Shown: positions 12,801 to 26,162 of the stretch, one piece after another | Layout: each line of letters opens with the position of its first letter | Numbering within the stretch: position 1 is the first letter of the stretch | Source of the DNA: Chrysoperla carnea | Taxonomy: Eukaryota; Arthropoda; Insecta; Neuroptera; Chrysopidae | Length of the DNA: 64,000 nt | NCBI RefSeq assembly: GCF_905475395.1 | Contig: NC_058338.1 | Span: forward strand, 70,939,435 to 71,003,434 | Direction of reading: 5' to 3' | Notes under the pieces: model-generated | The model's input: the letters and a program-made list of their open reading frames with translations, nothing else | What the model was told of the DNA's origin: nothing | The model's database searches: none | Translations under genes and position numbers: made by a program

Positions 12801-15800
12801 CGTCTTACAAAATATTACCTATGAATGAGTTTTACCCCCTATCCCCAATACAAGGGCATGAAGAGATTTAAAAAAAAAAACCTGGGACCTTTGCGTAATT
12901 AATGAAAGGTCCTTAATGACTTTGAAGAGTTTTAGCGAAAAATTAGATTGTTATTTTCTATGACTACTAATAATTTTTTTAGAAAAAAATAAAATGCAAA
13001 ACCTCTAAAAGTAAAATTTTTATTTGAACGTTTTTGCAGATTCTATACGGTTCTCAAAAAACAAACAATTATGGTAAAAATTGTCTTTCGGTAAATTATG
13101 GTAAAAAACTTTGGAGTGAAAGATTTTCTGGAAAAATATTAGCGGCTTTAGAATAAAATGATAAGATTGAATTATTTTCGAGTTCTAGACTTAACTAAAA
13201 CTTATATCAACTAATCCAATAAATAATTAATCTGAATATTCCGAATAACTAAGAAAAATAAAAGTGCTTCATGAGTAAAAACGAGGAAAAATGGAGTGCA
13301 TCATCAACAACTATACAAAAAAAGCGAAATGTGTAAGAAAGGTACATTATTTGTTTCTTCACATGAGACATTTTTTAATCGGCTTCACAGGGTTTACAGT
13401 TTTATATATCAACCTTAAATCAATCGACACGCAAATGTATTTCGACTAAACATTAAAATTCAACTAAAAATTGAAACAATATTCTGTAACAAAAAATGAA
13501 ATAATGAAGGCAGCATGTTCACAATTACAAGAGTATGGAGGTTTGTTGCGGTCAAGGTAGGGTGAGGCTCATGTTGTAATTATAGCAATTTAAGTACGAG
13601 GTAAATGGTAAAACAAGTTAGTTGTCTAAAAAGGAAAACGAATTTTTTTGTGAAAAATAAATTTAAAATATTCATGTATGGAAATTAAAATAACTTCCTT
13701 CGTCTAATTCACATGCTTACGTAGGTTTTTTTTCTAGGAATGAGCCCCTCTCACACATTCAATGACATTGGTCATATTAAGAAGTGGTCAATATGTAGTT
13801 CAAATGGCAAGGTTATTCATAAAAGTTATCGATCAGAAGTAATATGTATTTTTATGTTGCAGTAAAGGTATCCTAACACTATTAGTGAATACCGTGTGTT
13901 AAAAAAGGCCTTCAATGGAAAAATTTTTAACGTCCAAAATTAACTCTGCTTTTTCTTATTGAACTTACCTACCTAAGAATATCCTATTAGTCAAATAAAA
14001 TAAAGCTTTAAATTACCATCAAAACGGAAGCTGCATTTTTGAATATCAATTCGTTTTGACATAATAAATATTTAATTCTATTAAGAGGGTAGAAAAACAT
14101 CAAAAAAGCTATCCGTTTCCCATAACCGTCTTTCTATACCTATTTCAATTATACACAGAAAACTGTTGAAAAGATTTTGATTTTTTTGTTTCGTTTGAAA
14201 GGTAATTTAATAGAGAATGTTCATAGCTATGTTTCAAGTGCGAGTTTAGAGCTACGAACACGAAACAACTAAAAAATAGGATCTTCAAAATCGGTTCAGT
14301 TTAGAGAAGGCTTTAAGCAAAAGGGTAATTTAATGGAGTGTGTTCTAAGATATGTTTCAAGTGGGAGTTTAGGGTTCCAAACCTAAAAAATTTGTCGGAG
14401 GTTTTTCAAATTTGGTAAATTTTACTTATTTATGATTCATTCTAATGTCAAAATTTTTTTTCGTAATATGTGAGGGTATAGACCCTCATAATTCTATCTT
14501 ATAATGTAAATGACTTTCATCCTTCCTCACTCGAATTTTTTCATTCGCTTATTCTGGCGAAACAGGGAAACTTTTTATTTAGCACACACATTTTGTTATT
14601 TAATAAGACGAAAAAGTTGGAAACTGTAAATGTACTCTCTTACAAAAATCAGATAAAGAATACCACTGTGCAGGAAATGAGCTAAAAATTGTCCAGAAAC
14701 TTTGCCCTGTGAACATTAAGTCAATTTTTGAACAAGTTTTAATTTTGTATCGTTTAACCAATTTTCTGAACTTTAAAAACTATTTTCCTCGCAACTTTTT
14801 ATATTTCTGACTCTTTTGACATGATGGCACTTTTTTCGATACTAATATATATTTGATAAATAAATGTAACGAAATAACTCATATTATTTTAATTTGAAAG
14901 TTTCGAAACTTTTAAGATACATTGTATAAGACACATTAGAACATGTGTTGTCTAAAATATATATAATAGACAAATAAAGTAATCTATAATTTAAATGTTA
15001 GAAAGAAATTCTATTATTTATATTGAAATGCAAATGAATAGGTACATTTAACAAACAATAGCATAAAAAAAATTTTACTGCAGCTAATAATTATTTGAAT
15101 TAATTTTCATGATACTGGATATTCGAATTTTACATTTCTAAACCAAAGCAGAAATTAACGATACATTTAAAAAAAATATATATACATACATATATATATA
15201 TACAGTGCAACCTTAATATAACGAACCTCAATATAACGATTTCCTCGATTTAACGAATTTTTCGTAATCCCCTTGAATTGTCCATAAGAGTCAATATAAA
15301 ATATACCTCTACATTACGAATATTCTTTGCGTACAACCTCTATATAACGAATTTTCAACTATCAAGAAATAGTATAAATACATAGCAAATACATATACAT
15401 ATGTAGTAATTTGATAAAAATGTGTTATCATTTATTAGTATAAGTACGTAATACATATTGAGGTGAATAAAACTATTCTTTTACCTCTTTATAACGAATT
15501 TTAGACCAATCTAACCTCAACATAACGAACCTCAGTTCAACGAATTACTTGATATAACGAATATTTACTGGTTCCCTTCAGATTCGTTATATCGAGGTTG
15601 CACTGTATATATATACTAGAGTGAAACCCACCCGCTTTTCTGGGTTTAAAAGTAAAGATTGATAAAGATTGCTCTCGCTTATCCCCTTTCTATAACACTC
15701 GAAATAATCGTAAGGATTGTTTTACACAGGTAAAATATATGTATGTTTTTCTATTTTTTTAAATGTATAATAGTCGTAATTATTCATTGAGTATATCAGA

Positions 15801-18800
15801 AAAGATGGCCGTGAAATATTTTATATTGACTATTTTTACAGAAATCTGTAATTTATGGTAATGTCAAATTAAATTTATTTTTAACTTTTTTTTAATTAAT
15901 ATATCTTTATAAATTATTTCTCATGTGTTATTCTGAAGTATGAGCTATATTGCTGTACAGGTTCATTAAAAACCATTAGCTAGTTTTAGCGTGAAAGCAT
16001 AACAATCAAACAAACTAACATGCTTACTTTCGCATTTATAATATATAGAGATAGAGATAGAGATATACTATTCTATGCTTTAATATATGTTTTCGGACTT
16101 TATATCATGATGGAATGGATTCTAAAACTGATGAGTGCAAAACTCTAAATCTTCCTCTCCAGTCTCCACATTATCCCATTAGAATTGGCAAACAAATATG
16201 GGTTTCATAAGGTTAAAGCTTCTGCCTGTCTGTATGTGTGTCTTGTGCCATCGTAGAATCCAAACGGTCCAACTGATTGTGAAGATTTTTTGGACGTAAG
16301 TTGATTTAATCTGAATGGTTCTCTACTCTGTTTCCTCAGTCTTTCTTATCATTTCCCAGCCCAGTACCGGATTGTGTGTAAGATTAATATCAAAAAGAGG
16401 GAATCACTAGAAAATGGGAAAAATTTGAAAATAAATAAGCAAGTACTCACCTGTCGCCCAATGTACAACTGTATGCTTTTCATTATCGACAACTTTAACA
16501 TCTGCATTATTCGCTAATAAAAAATTCGTTAAAGGAATATTTCCAGCAATTACTGCTAGATGTAATGGTGTTAAGCCATCTTCATCGGCGGCATTAATTA
16601 GGTCAGGTGCAGCACGATAAACTAAGTCCGCACATTGAGCAGTTCGTGCTTCAGTACAATAATGTAGCGCAGTCTTTAAAGTACGATCCTTATCACGGGC
16701 AAGTGCTGGCTAAAACAAAACAACTATAATAAAACTATTTTATTTTATATAAAATCCATTATGTTTAGAAATCCAGGAAAAATTAGTACGAGCGCCAAGG
16801 CAAGCTTAGACTTGTGGTTGAAATAATTTGTACCTTATTTTCAACTTTCATGGTGAATTGTGTTGTAACTTCATGAGTAGACGTGTAGACGAAATATAAA
16901 AATAAAATTTTCGATATCTGCCTAGGTTTTCGAAATATCGAAAGCTTAATAATTAAACAAAATTTTCAATTTTCGATATTTTTAAAATTACTTCAGATAT
17001 CGAGAAATTTTATTTTTATTTTCGTCTTATATTGCCAACTTAATACATAATTCCCCATGAAAATTTTATAAATATATATTTTTTTAATTTGTGTCCCCGC
17101 TACCGTGCTTATATATCCTTAATTAGCCGGGCACAACGTGTTTTTGTTTGTTTTCAATAATTCATTAAGGTTTTAACTTAAATTTTAATAATAATTATTT
17201 TCGACCGACTTAGTTTTGGGGAAATCTATAAAAACTTATCATCCATCTACCGTTTTGCCATAAAACCAATGTTTAATATGCGTTCTTTTGAAGTCATTAT
17301 TAATTTAATTGATCGAGCAACCCCCCCTAAAATATTCAGAATTGATTTAGTCTTAGACCAATTTCATATAAAAAAAATTAAGCCTTTTATCCAAAATTGC
17401 CCTGGCGCTCGTACATCCTTAAGAAACCAAGTAAATCATTTTATTGAAGTCGGATTAAATTTTTCAATTTAAGGCTTTAATTTTGAGTATTTTACCAAAC
17501 ATTTGGACGGACGAGTTAATTTAAATAGAAAACCGTTTTGTACTTGATGACGTCAACAAAATTCAACAAAAATTTAATTTTCTCTATCACTTGATAAACT
17601 AAATAGGAAGTTAGTGTGAATTTAGGCACTATTTTTCGAATTAGTGATTTCTTTATAAATCATATTTGGTTAATAAAAAAAACCGATTTCTTATTTACTA
17701 ACAATTTCTGATTCAAAAAATGGACATAGATTTTCAGAAATCATAGATATCAATATCCTTGCTTTTTATTTTAAATTTCAATCTTTTCTCTCTCGTGTCT
17801 GAAAGTACCCAATGAGGTGAAGGATTTGAACTAAATGATTTACTCAAACAAATTATTGTATATAGAATCGCAAGAAATCAAGAAAACGTTATGGAAATAA
17901 TTTTAACCTATTTTTTTTAGCTTTATTAATTTTTTAATGCAAACATTACCTGTTAGAATATTATATTTTAATATTGATCTAAGACATTTGTGAAAAACCT
18001 TGATTCATATACGTTTATGTACACAGAATTAGTAGACTGTGAGTACTTAATTGCGTGAAACTTATAAGTGATTAAAATTTATGTTCAGTAAATAATCCGT
18101 GCATGAAAGCTTTACTCTAAATATATTTTATATCAGTAGCGTAGAAAACGGCGCTCTAATGTATAGGCAAACCCATTATACGCCAAAAAAAAAAAACTAA
18201 AATCGCAAAACGCGATGTGAGTCTGCTTTTTGGTATATTATTTGGATCCTTTAGGAGGAGTGTAAAACTGCGGTTTGCAAGCAAAAAAAGTTGTAATACC
18301 TGCCTCATCCCTGAAAAACTGCAAAATTTATTTCAGTTTTTGCAATTCAATTCCAAAACTATGAGCTTTTGACATTAGTTACTTTGACATTAGTTTTTTC
18401 AGTTTTTGCAGTTTAATTCAAAAACATGAGCTTTTGACATTAGATGCTTCTATCATTTGGAAAGTATATTAAATTTGAAACAATTGAAGCCAACCCGCAG
18501 ATCCGTTTGCCAATTAGGTTTGGAGATATGATGCTTGAAAAATTTACATGGTTTTCAGAAATGTTAAAATATTGAGTCTTGCTTATGTTAAACTGTTAGA
18601 GATAGAACAAAAGTTTACATGTAAAAAATGTTCTTTATGAAAATATAAACAACTTTTGTTTGAAATGATTTGTTGTAAACATCATTGCTTACAAAAGTGG
18701 GGCAAAACTATCGTGTCCTTTTTGTCCAAAAGTATAAAAGATAGAGAGATAAAAATATTTAAGTAGCTTGAACTAACGAGCCTTACAAAAATTTTTGAAC

Positions 18801-20781
18801 AAAAACGAAAAAAAAAATAGATCTCGAAAATGCGTCGAAAAATTTTCCATTTTTTTGATAACTAGTACAAATGGCAACCAGAAGGTTAGGTAAAGTTTTT
18901 TGGTATGTTATTTGGATCCTTTAGGAGAGTGTGAAACTGAGTTTTTCAAGCAAAAAAAATTGTGCTACCTGTGTAATAGGTGAAAAACTGAAAAACGGCT
19001 GAAAATTTGGAGTAGAAGTTTTTTCCGAGGTAGCTTTAATAAAATGTTTTTATCATAAAGGAATATGTTTTTACAGGGACTCGGTACTTAGTTGTGTAAC
19101 CTGAAGTTTCACCATTGAGGCGTTATGACCATTATAAGTCGCTCTTTTTTTTATTGGAAGAAAATTTTAACAACGTCAGTGATATGTTAGAACGTACATT
19201 ATACTAACATGAATGGAAAGCTGCTCAATAAATTTTTTTGAATGACCTTTTAATCATGAATTTGAAATTGTAATTTTTATTATATTTATTATTCTACAGC
19301 ATAATTATGTAAATTGAATTATTTTAGTTGAAACATAGTAATTTATTGCCACATGTGTATGTATGTATGTATGTATATATGTTGTGTATGTGTATTTAGG
19401 TTTCATAACTAGTTTGAATAATAATTAAAAGCCTAAACTAATTTATTTAGTGACAGTGCATTTTCTTCTATAAGCTTTTATTTAAACATTCACAATCGTC
19501 TTTTTTGTGTAAACAAATCTTACAACTCAATTCTGACCCATTTTCATAAATTCAATCAAATTAAAATTTTTTTCTTTGAATCGTAAAGAAAAATACTGGG
19601 TGTTAACAAATAATAAACAAACAATTTTAAATAAAAAAATTTTTTTTTTAATTTTTCAGTGTTCTTATTTAATTGTTTTTAATAACTGAACCCATTTAAA
19701 CATTATTACGGAAATTTCAACGGGCCTACTAAATTTCAAAATTAGACTTCTACCTAATGTACTATTACACTCCTAGAATATGCAGTACGCAAATACAAGC
19801 CATCTTGATTCTTGGCTGTTTTGTGTAGCCTTATCTATTTAATATTTCGAAACTTTAGCATTTCTGTTTCAAGCCAAATATTGGAACATCCTTAGGTAAT
19901 TGAGATTTGATAAAATTTTATAAAGCATTTTGATAGGCTTATAATAAATTTTAATGCCAGTTTTTATGACGATATTCAAATATGTCATTATTATTAATTA
20001 TCCCTATTTTGTGTGTAAAATAATAATAGGTAAAATGATCTCCCATCATGGGGTGGGTCTTTAATGAGTTGATTTAGATGATTTTACTAGTGATTTTCGT
20101 TTTCGTACTAATCGTTGATGCAATGAGAATGCTTCTTGAGAAATATATTGAAGTGTTCTAAAAATTTGAACATTCAAAAGAAATTGGCATGCCAGTATTG
20201 CAACACTTAAAGAAACCAAAAATATCTCAACGTTATACATATCTCGAATAGTTTGGCTGTAAATTATATTTTTTCTTAGGGGGATGTTTATAGGACACCA
20301 TCCTCTACTTCTATCGCCTGAAGCTTCAAATAAATATAAAGAGCTGCCTTGATTATTGATCACTTATTCAAAACTATCAATTTCTAAATGACAAGAGCAA
20401 AAGAATCATGATTAAGTAAATTAAAATATTTCAAAAAAGACACACCGTTTCTAAAGTTTTCGTACTTTCTCAGGCTCTATTCGCCATGCAGTTATATAAA
20501 GAAGATTATATCATTTGATTAAATAACTTTATTAATTTAATAATACTTACATTAATCTTCAACAATTTTTCTACTTGTACAACATCACCTTGTTGACATG
20601 CATACATAAGTGCTGTACATCCAGGTGATTCTCCATCTCTAACAATAACACCTTCATTCCTGCCACCAACACCACCTCCACCATAGTGTTGTTTTTGTTG
20701 TTGTTGTGCATTTGTACTTGTTGTAACGGTTGTACTTGTTCTTGTTGTAGTAATAATTTTTTGTTCAGTGGTATTGCCCAT
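6802..20781 (-). CDS. Inversin-like ankyrin-repeat protein, ten exons, about 1461 aa
   Basis: Exons in transcription order: 20781-20551, 16709-16451, 12288-12101, 11872-11593, 11421-11276, 11206-10991, 10876-10528, 10155-8079, 7937-7591, 7094-6802. All introns are GT-AG and the joined frame is open (4386 nt with TGA). Start: ATG at 20781 (MGNTTEQ); the frame is closed further upstream and offers no earlier ATG. Residues 1-52 are Thr/Gln/Gly-rich. Ankyrin repeats run from about 54 to 490, with motifs such as DGLTPLHLAVIAGN, NGCTALHYAVTLGHADC, RGDLPLHEASSAGR and DGRTPLHFAALND. Residues about 690-1030 are strongly acidic and Glu/Asn-rich, followed by Lys/Ser-rich sequence. The C-terminal 200 residues (YHLERKIFQHLLELKRLQIR...) look like a folded conserved module. 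Ankyrin repeats bind proteins, so a scaffold role is inferred. I recognise it as a conserved insect gene but cannot give a firm symbol. Confidence 0.85.
12380..12720. repeat. Dispersed family B repeat, copy 1
   Basis: Landmarks are ACGGAACCTTATAGTCGCAC, CTTTCCATTAAATAACCTTT, TTCATCCGTTTAGACACTAC, CACAGACAGACAGATATACA and a terminal CCCTTTTTTTTGATTCGGG. The same order recurs near 21500-21830. Copies at about 14160-14420 and 42340-42610 are in the other orientation or shorter. Confidence 0.6.
14160..14420. repeat. Dispersed family B repeat, copy 2
   Basis: Inverted relative to copy 1. It shows GAAAGGTAATTTAATAGAGA, GTTTCAAGTGCGAGTTTAGA, then a second internal copy of the same words (TTTAATGGAGTGTGTTC, GTTTCAAGTGGGAGTTTAGG). 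It is thus a partial tandem of the family. Confidence 0.5.
15203..15605. mobile_element. TA-flanked TIR element, type T1, copy 1
   Basis: It begins CAGTGCAACCTTAATATAAC and ends with the inverse complement of CAGTGCAACCTCGATATAAC, flanked by TA on each side. This suits a Tc1/mariner-pogo type non-autonomous element. TATAACGAA-like words preceded by CCTC recur throughout the body. A second copy in opposite orientation lies in a YIF1 intron. Confidence 0.75.
15612..16050. repeat. Interspersed repeat, retroposon-like, copy 1
   Basis: It opens with ACTAGAGTGAAACCCACCCG, contains GCTCTCGCTTATCCCCTTTC and TATAACACTCGAAATAATCG, and closes with GCGTGAAAGCATAACAATCA then TTACTTTCGCATTTATAATA. The same blocks occur at about 44030-44360. 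A related start is at 51728. Confidence 0.5.
16787..17480. repeat. Fold-back repeat, family D, copy 1
   Basis: GTACGAGCGCCAAGGCAA at 16787 is inverted at 17395-17412 (TTGCCCTGGCGCTCGTAC). Inside, ATAAAAATAAAATTTTCGAT and ATATCGAGAAATTTTATTTT form a second inverted pair. The block reading CCGGGCACAACG...TTCATTAAGGTTTTAACTT (17129 onward) reappears inverted at about 26530-26650. The open frame at 17269-17472 lies inside the repeat and shows no protein motif. Confidence 0.6.
18590..18760 (+). repeat. Dispersed family A repeat, partial copy
   Basis: Only the 3' half of the family is present: GTTAGAGATAGAACAAAAGT, AAAAAATGTTCTTTATGAAA, ATAAACAACTTTTGTTTGAA and GTAAACATCATTGCTTAC. Confidence 0.5.
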
Positions 20782-21499
20782 AATATTCGTATTTTTAGAA
20801 TCATTAGTAATTGTATACAACAATAATAAAATACCATTGCAGTTTAGTAGTATTGAATCAATATAAAACGAATAGAATGCCCTACATAGTGCTGTTATTC
20901 ACATGTATTATGGTGTTAAGTTTAAATCGTTAGTTAACTCGAAATTCTAGATGGTAATTTTAACACTTTCCTCGTTCATTGGCATGTTGTTGTGATATCT
21001 CAGGTTTCATTTGAATATAAAACTTGTTGTATTATGTTCAAGGCGTTTGAAATTAGACACCACAAACTGAAACAAATAGAGAAAAAATTCAAATATAAAG
21101 AGTTTTAATTACTTGGAAATCTCTAACAATTACTAGCAGCCATGGAATTTTTTTTAAATGTTAGTGTTATCTCACTACATTTTCAAGATTAATGGCGCAA
21201 AAAGTATATTTCCTCTGTACTTTATCGTCTACCCTGCTGTCTTATTGTCGTTGAACAAAGTATAGAATGATTACTGGCTTATTAGGTAAAATATCTCCTC
21301 AATAGACATAAAGTGACTAAACTAATGCGTAGACAATGTTTGTGACAAACTTACGCATTTTTATTCTTTTCAAATTTGAGTGCCTTGGTAATTTTTATAA
21401 CTTAAAATGAACAACACTAAACTATTACAAAGAAATTAAAAACCTTATCTACGTATATATTACCTATGCAAGAGAAATTTACTCACTTTTAAAAACCCC

Positions 21500-21830
21500 C
21501 GCAAAATTTTTCCGGTACGGAACCCTAACCTTGCACTTAAAACATATCTAAGCACACTCTTCATTAAATTACCGTTTTCTTTCAAGTCTTTTCCAAACTG
21601 AACCGATTTTAAAGATCAACGCCAATTTTTTTAGTTTTTTCGGGTACGGAACCCCAAGCTCGCACTTGAAACATTGCTAAGAACACTCTTCATTAAATTA
21701 CCTTTCAAACGAAATTCAAAAATCAAAAACGTTTCATCCGTTTAGGCGCCACAATGCCACAGACAGATAGGCAGACACACATAGCGGTCAAACATAACAC
21801 CCCTTTTTTTAGTTCGGGGGATAAAAATGT
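21500..21830. repeat. Dispersed family B repeat, copy 3
   Basis: Same order of blocks as at 12380: ACGGAACCCTAACCTTGCAC, CATTAAATTACCGTTTTCTT, a repeat of the first block (ACGGAACCCCAAGCTCGCAC), TTCATCCGTTTAGGCGCCAC, CACAGACAGATAGGCAGACA and CCCCTTTTTTTAGTTCGGGG. Confidence 0.6.
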
Positions 21831-22042
21831 AGACAGGCATACGATTTTATTTATTTAGAATAGTGATTCTCAAAGTGGTTCATATGGACCCCCAGAGGTT
21901 TACGATGATCTACAAGAGGTCCATGTTCATCAATGGAATAACACACACACAAAGATAGTTTTTTACATAGTTCCTATCTGATAACATAACAAATAATAAA
22001 CCGTTATAAATATTATCAAAAATAATAAATGAGAACTTTAAG

Positions 22043-22262
22043 ATATTTCGAAATAGATTTTGATTTGTGCCGCAATTTCCTAGATCAATTCTTGTATTAT
22101 TACGTGCAGTCCGCCACCAAATTAGCAACAAGCAACATACACAATAAGAGTAATTACGATTACCTAATTCATACTGACGATGACTACTTGGTAGTCCAAA
22201 TACGTATTTATATAATACAAAAATTGATCTGGGAAATTGGGGCAAAAATTGAAATTTAAATA
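22043..22262. mobile_element. Fold-back MITE-like element
   Basis: The left arm (TTTGTGCCGCAATTTCCTAG then ATCAATTCTTGTATTATTAC) is inverted on the right (ATAATACAAAAATTGATCTG then GGAAATTGGGGCAAAAATTG). The loop carries CCACCAAATTAGCAACAAG. A truncated relative with the same loop and right arm is at about 31060-31185. The two overlapping open frames here are products of the symmetry. Confidence 0.6.
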
Positions 22263-22559
22263 AACCGTTGAAAATTAGTACTAAATTGTATTGTAGTAAG
22301 TATGTAAATAAAATTATGGTCGCAATTTTATAATATAAGTAGAGTCAATAAATCTCATAAAATTGTGTATGTTAGTAGGGTATTCAATTTATTGTCGCAA
22401 TAAACTTTGAATTTATAGGAACTTGGTACTAGGAACTTTCACTGAATCGTTTAATTCATTAATGAATAAATAGAAATATTAGAATAAAACTGTCACTAAA
22501 GAAACTTAATTATTTTTACTTATTATTCATTATGTAATACAGAGGTACTTAATTATACA

Positions 22560-22690
22560 CTGTATATATGAAATGTATATCAAGGTATCTAAGTTTTACT
22601 CCCAAGCTTGTAACGTTTAGAAATATGAATTCTACGAAAAAAATTTTGGTACAGGTATTCATAAAATAGCCTAATTATTTAATTTCCAAC
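22560..22690 (+). repeat. Dispersed family A repeat, partial copy
   Basis: Only the 5' part is recognisable: TATCAAGGTATCTAAGTTTT, CCCAAGCTTGTAACGTTTAG, TTTTGGTACAGGTATTCATA. It then diverges. Confidence 0.45.
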
Positions 22691-25241
22691 TGTTCCTCAT
22701 GAATGAGGAACATGGTGTGGTGTATTTTTCAATTTACAAAATACACCGTTTCAATCGTTAATAACTCAAAAAGTATCCACTTTACAAAAAGAACTTCATA
22801 GAACAAAAGTTGCTTAGAATTTGACAATTGATCGATTTCCGAAATCAGTTATTTTGATTAAACATGTTTTCATCCCTTAGAAGGAATTGCTTTCACCCCT
22901 ATGGTAAAAGCATGCTTTGGCGCTGGGTAGATTTTGAAGAATGTTATAAATACTACCTAAATCCCAATTTTCAAGGAAATCGACATTGGTTCTCAAAATT
23001 CGACGAGAAAATGGCTGGTATTTCTATCAAATGACTGTATATTTCTATCAAACCAAAGGGGCGCTGTGCAAGAGAGGGTGTAAATATGAGTGCACATAAA
23101 CATATATCTCTTGCTTAGTACCACTTTGGTTTGATAGACCACTAGTACAGGTGTTTTGTAAGGTAAGAATAACTAAAAACTTTTGGAAATCATGCTTTGA
23201 TTTTCAAGCTCAAACTTCCACTGTAAACCTTTGCTTTTTACCACCAATTAAGGAGAAGGGTACAAAATTTAAGGATCTTAAACGTTTCCTGAAAGATTGT
23301 AGAAACATTCATCAAAAATTCTAAATTTTTTTCATAAAATATGGTGGAAGCGCAAATAAATGTATATTGTATAATAACCTTCGATATGCTATATAATTTA
23401 ATTGCGCTTCCAACATTTATTCACCTTGTATTGTGTATAATTACTTTAATAATTCATAATAGTAACATGAAAGAGACAGAGAAAGAATATCTATTAAATA
23501 GAATCTATGACTATTTGAAGACCATATGGTATCTGGTACTGATATCAGTCCAAAAGCAATAGCTCCATTTCCTTCGAAAATTCACTAATCAGAGCTCAGA
23601 GTGTATTTTATTCTTAGCAATAAAAGAAAACTGTTAATAACTGAATAAAGAAAATCACTGGAATCTTCATACCACCTTATCCGAATTAATGATGTTTGAT
23701 TATCCTGAATTAATACACAGTTTATTTTCGTTGGAATAATTACCTCACAACTCCCATTCAAGCACTCAAATTGTATAAGTGTTTATATTTAAATAATGTT
23801 TTAGCGTGTCGTTTTAGCCTTCAAGTATGACTCATTGTATTAAAAAAACACTAATACTTTCGTTTATTAGCTAGTTAAAATATAAAAACAATTTTCTAAG
23901 AAATGTTATTTTATGACAGTAATGTCTGCGAATATATTTTTTAGTTGAATAGGTAATAAAATTCAAGGACATGGAAACTAAAAAAAAAAGGATTATGATA
24001 TAAAATTCACAACTGGCATTGTAATAATATATCTACTGTCTTTCTATACTCTTCCAGAGATCAACTGGTTATTCCCACTCATAAACCGTTAATTCATTTT
24101 TGAATTACGAAATTTAACTATATCTGTCTATCAATCTATTATCAGTTTCAAAGAGGACTCAAGAGAATTTTCGGAGCAAGAAATAATAGCAAAAACTATT
24201 TATTTTAGTTAAATTACGTGTTGTTAAATGACGTGAGTCGATCCTTGTAGATAGAAATATTAGATGCAGACAGATAACCAAAAATAATAATAAAAAAAAT
24301 TTTTTTTTTCAGTATGAATGAAATTTAATGTCTATCTGTTTGTATGTGTGTTAAAAACGGCTTATCAGTTTTTGATGCATTTTACTAACATTCTCGCTCT
24401 ATTTTGAGCTTCTTGAGTATTCTAACATTATTCAGAGTTAATATTTTGTTCGACATAGTTTTGACGACTTTTAGACTTGATGTTCAAAAAGAAAAACTCT
24501 AGTATGAAGTCTCGGGTGACAGCTAGTAATTTAATATAATTTATTAATCAGTTATTTCTATCTACATTTTTGAAAGTTAAATAAAAATGTATTTTTTTAG
24601 TTTGATTAAGTTATAATGAAAGTAAATTTCACCTTCATTTACCTGATAGAAACTTTTTTTACCTTCGTAAAATTTCATTATTTTTTCTGTATTTTCGACT
24701 AATTTACTATTCTCAGAGCCGCAGTAACAATGGTTAATTTTGCTAGAAATCCAGTTTGATCGTAGATTTTTTAGGAAAGTGGATATCTTCGTCTTTCTAA
24801 TGAATATATGTTTTCCATTTTTTCTAAAATAAAAATGCTTCCCTTCAGATAGTCGGTATTCGTTGTCGCTTTTTACCGAGTCTAACGTTTTGTAGATATA
24901 ATATTATTTATTGTTGGTTTAAGGAGGAAATCAAAGTTTTGTAAAAACATTTTTAACTCTCTATTCTGTGTTTTATACAACTGAAACATATTCATAATGG
25001 TCACATGATTGGAAAATCTGGAAAACTTTTTAATGCCATGGAATTCCAATTATACTAGAATAGTCATGGAAATGTCAGGGTATTGTGTAAAAAAAGAAAA
25101 AAGTCACGGAATTTTATCACTTTCGTAGGAAACTTCTAAAAGTTGATATAATTTTTTATAATATTAAAAATTTTTATGGAAAATCTGGAAAAAATATTCA
25201 GAGAACAAACTTCTAAAAATTTATATAATTTTATTATACTA

Positions 25242-25745
25242 TGTGAAATATATCATAGTATATTAAGTTTAGTCCCAAGTTTGTAACGCTTAAAAATATT
25301 GATGCTAAGAACAAAATTTTGGAATAGGTGTTTATAAAATCACCTAATTAGTCCATTTTCGGTTGTTTGTCCGTCTGTCCGTTTGTCTGTCGATAACTCA
25401 AAAACGAAAAATGATATCAAGTTAAAATTTACATCGTGCTCCGGACATAAAAAGTGAAGTCGAGTTCGTAAATGGGCAACATAGGTCAATTGGGTCTTGG
25501 GTCCGTAGGACACATCTTGTAAACCGTTAGAGATAGAACAAAAGTTTAAATGTTCGTCATAAAAAAATGAACAACTTTTGTTTGAAACATTTTTTTTTAA
25601 ACATTACTGTTTACCTGTGGGAGAAAATTATATGGGAATATCAGTTATGTGTGACATGTATGCATGTGTAATGTGACAGTGTAATCAACAAGGTCTATAC
25701 ATGGTATTTCAACAAGAAACTCAGTCAATTGTTTGTTTTCACTTG
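25242..25745 (+). repeat. Dispersed family A repeat, near full-length copy
   Basis: It runs from TATCATAGTATATTAAGTTT through GTCCGTCTGTCCGTTTGTCT, AACTCAAAAACGAAAAATGA and GGTCAATTGGGTCTTGGGTC, to CAACAAGAAACTCAGTCAAT and TTTTCACTTGTTTTT. It defines the full extent of the family, about 500-550 bp. Confidence 0.65.
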
Positions 25746-26162
25746 TTTTTCTATTCGAATTATTTTAAAAAATGGCGCATACGATCGTACCTTGAGTCAT
25801 ATTTAGTACTAAGAGTACTAATTTGGTCAGTAATTTTTGAATTATTCACCTGGAAAACATAGAAAAGTCAGAGAATGTAATTTTGGCCAAGCGGTGACCA
25901 CGCATCATATTCCATTCGGGATGTGCAGTTTGTACTTTTCCCGCGATTTATTATTTTTATGTCCATTATTTATAAATTGAAATTGAAATTGAACTCTTTT
26001 ATTTCTATTTCAATAGGCGTTTCTTTTTCAAAAGTATAAAAATTAACTTATAATTAGAAGTTTATTTATAAAAATTGAACTATTCTTTTTATTGTTCAGT
26101 TAAACAGTTCATTATGGTAATAATTCTCAACGACACATACCTCTCATAAAATTTTATTTTTA

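Larger units (their letters stand above)
12301..16450 (-). other. Large intron of the ankyrin gene with mobile elements
   Basis: A 4.2-kb intron between the second and third coding exons. It holds two family B repeats (about 12380-12720 and 14160-14420), the TA-flanked element at 15203-15605 and a retroposon-like unit at 15612-16050. I see no additional ankyrin exon. Confidence 0.6.
16712..20550 (-). other. First intron of the ankyrin gene
   Basis: A 3.8-kb intron. Besides the family D repeat it contains a direct duplication (about 18221-18380 and 18895-19010), a partial family A segment (about 18590-18760) and a GTAT microsatellite near 19355-19378. The minus-strand open frame at 20061-20363 has no recognisable motif and no partner splice sites that I can support. 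Confidence 0.5.

Noticed and set aside
17269-17472. Open frame of 67 codons as a possible transposase fragment
   Set aside because: It lies in family D repeat DNA, has no DDE-type or DNA-binding motif, and is not kept in the second copy.
20506-20823. Ankyrin protein start at the open-frame edge (20823)
   Set aside because: The codon there is TTG, not ATG. The first ATG in frame is at 20781 and the upstream frame has stops.
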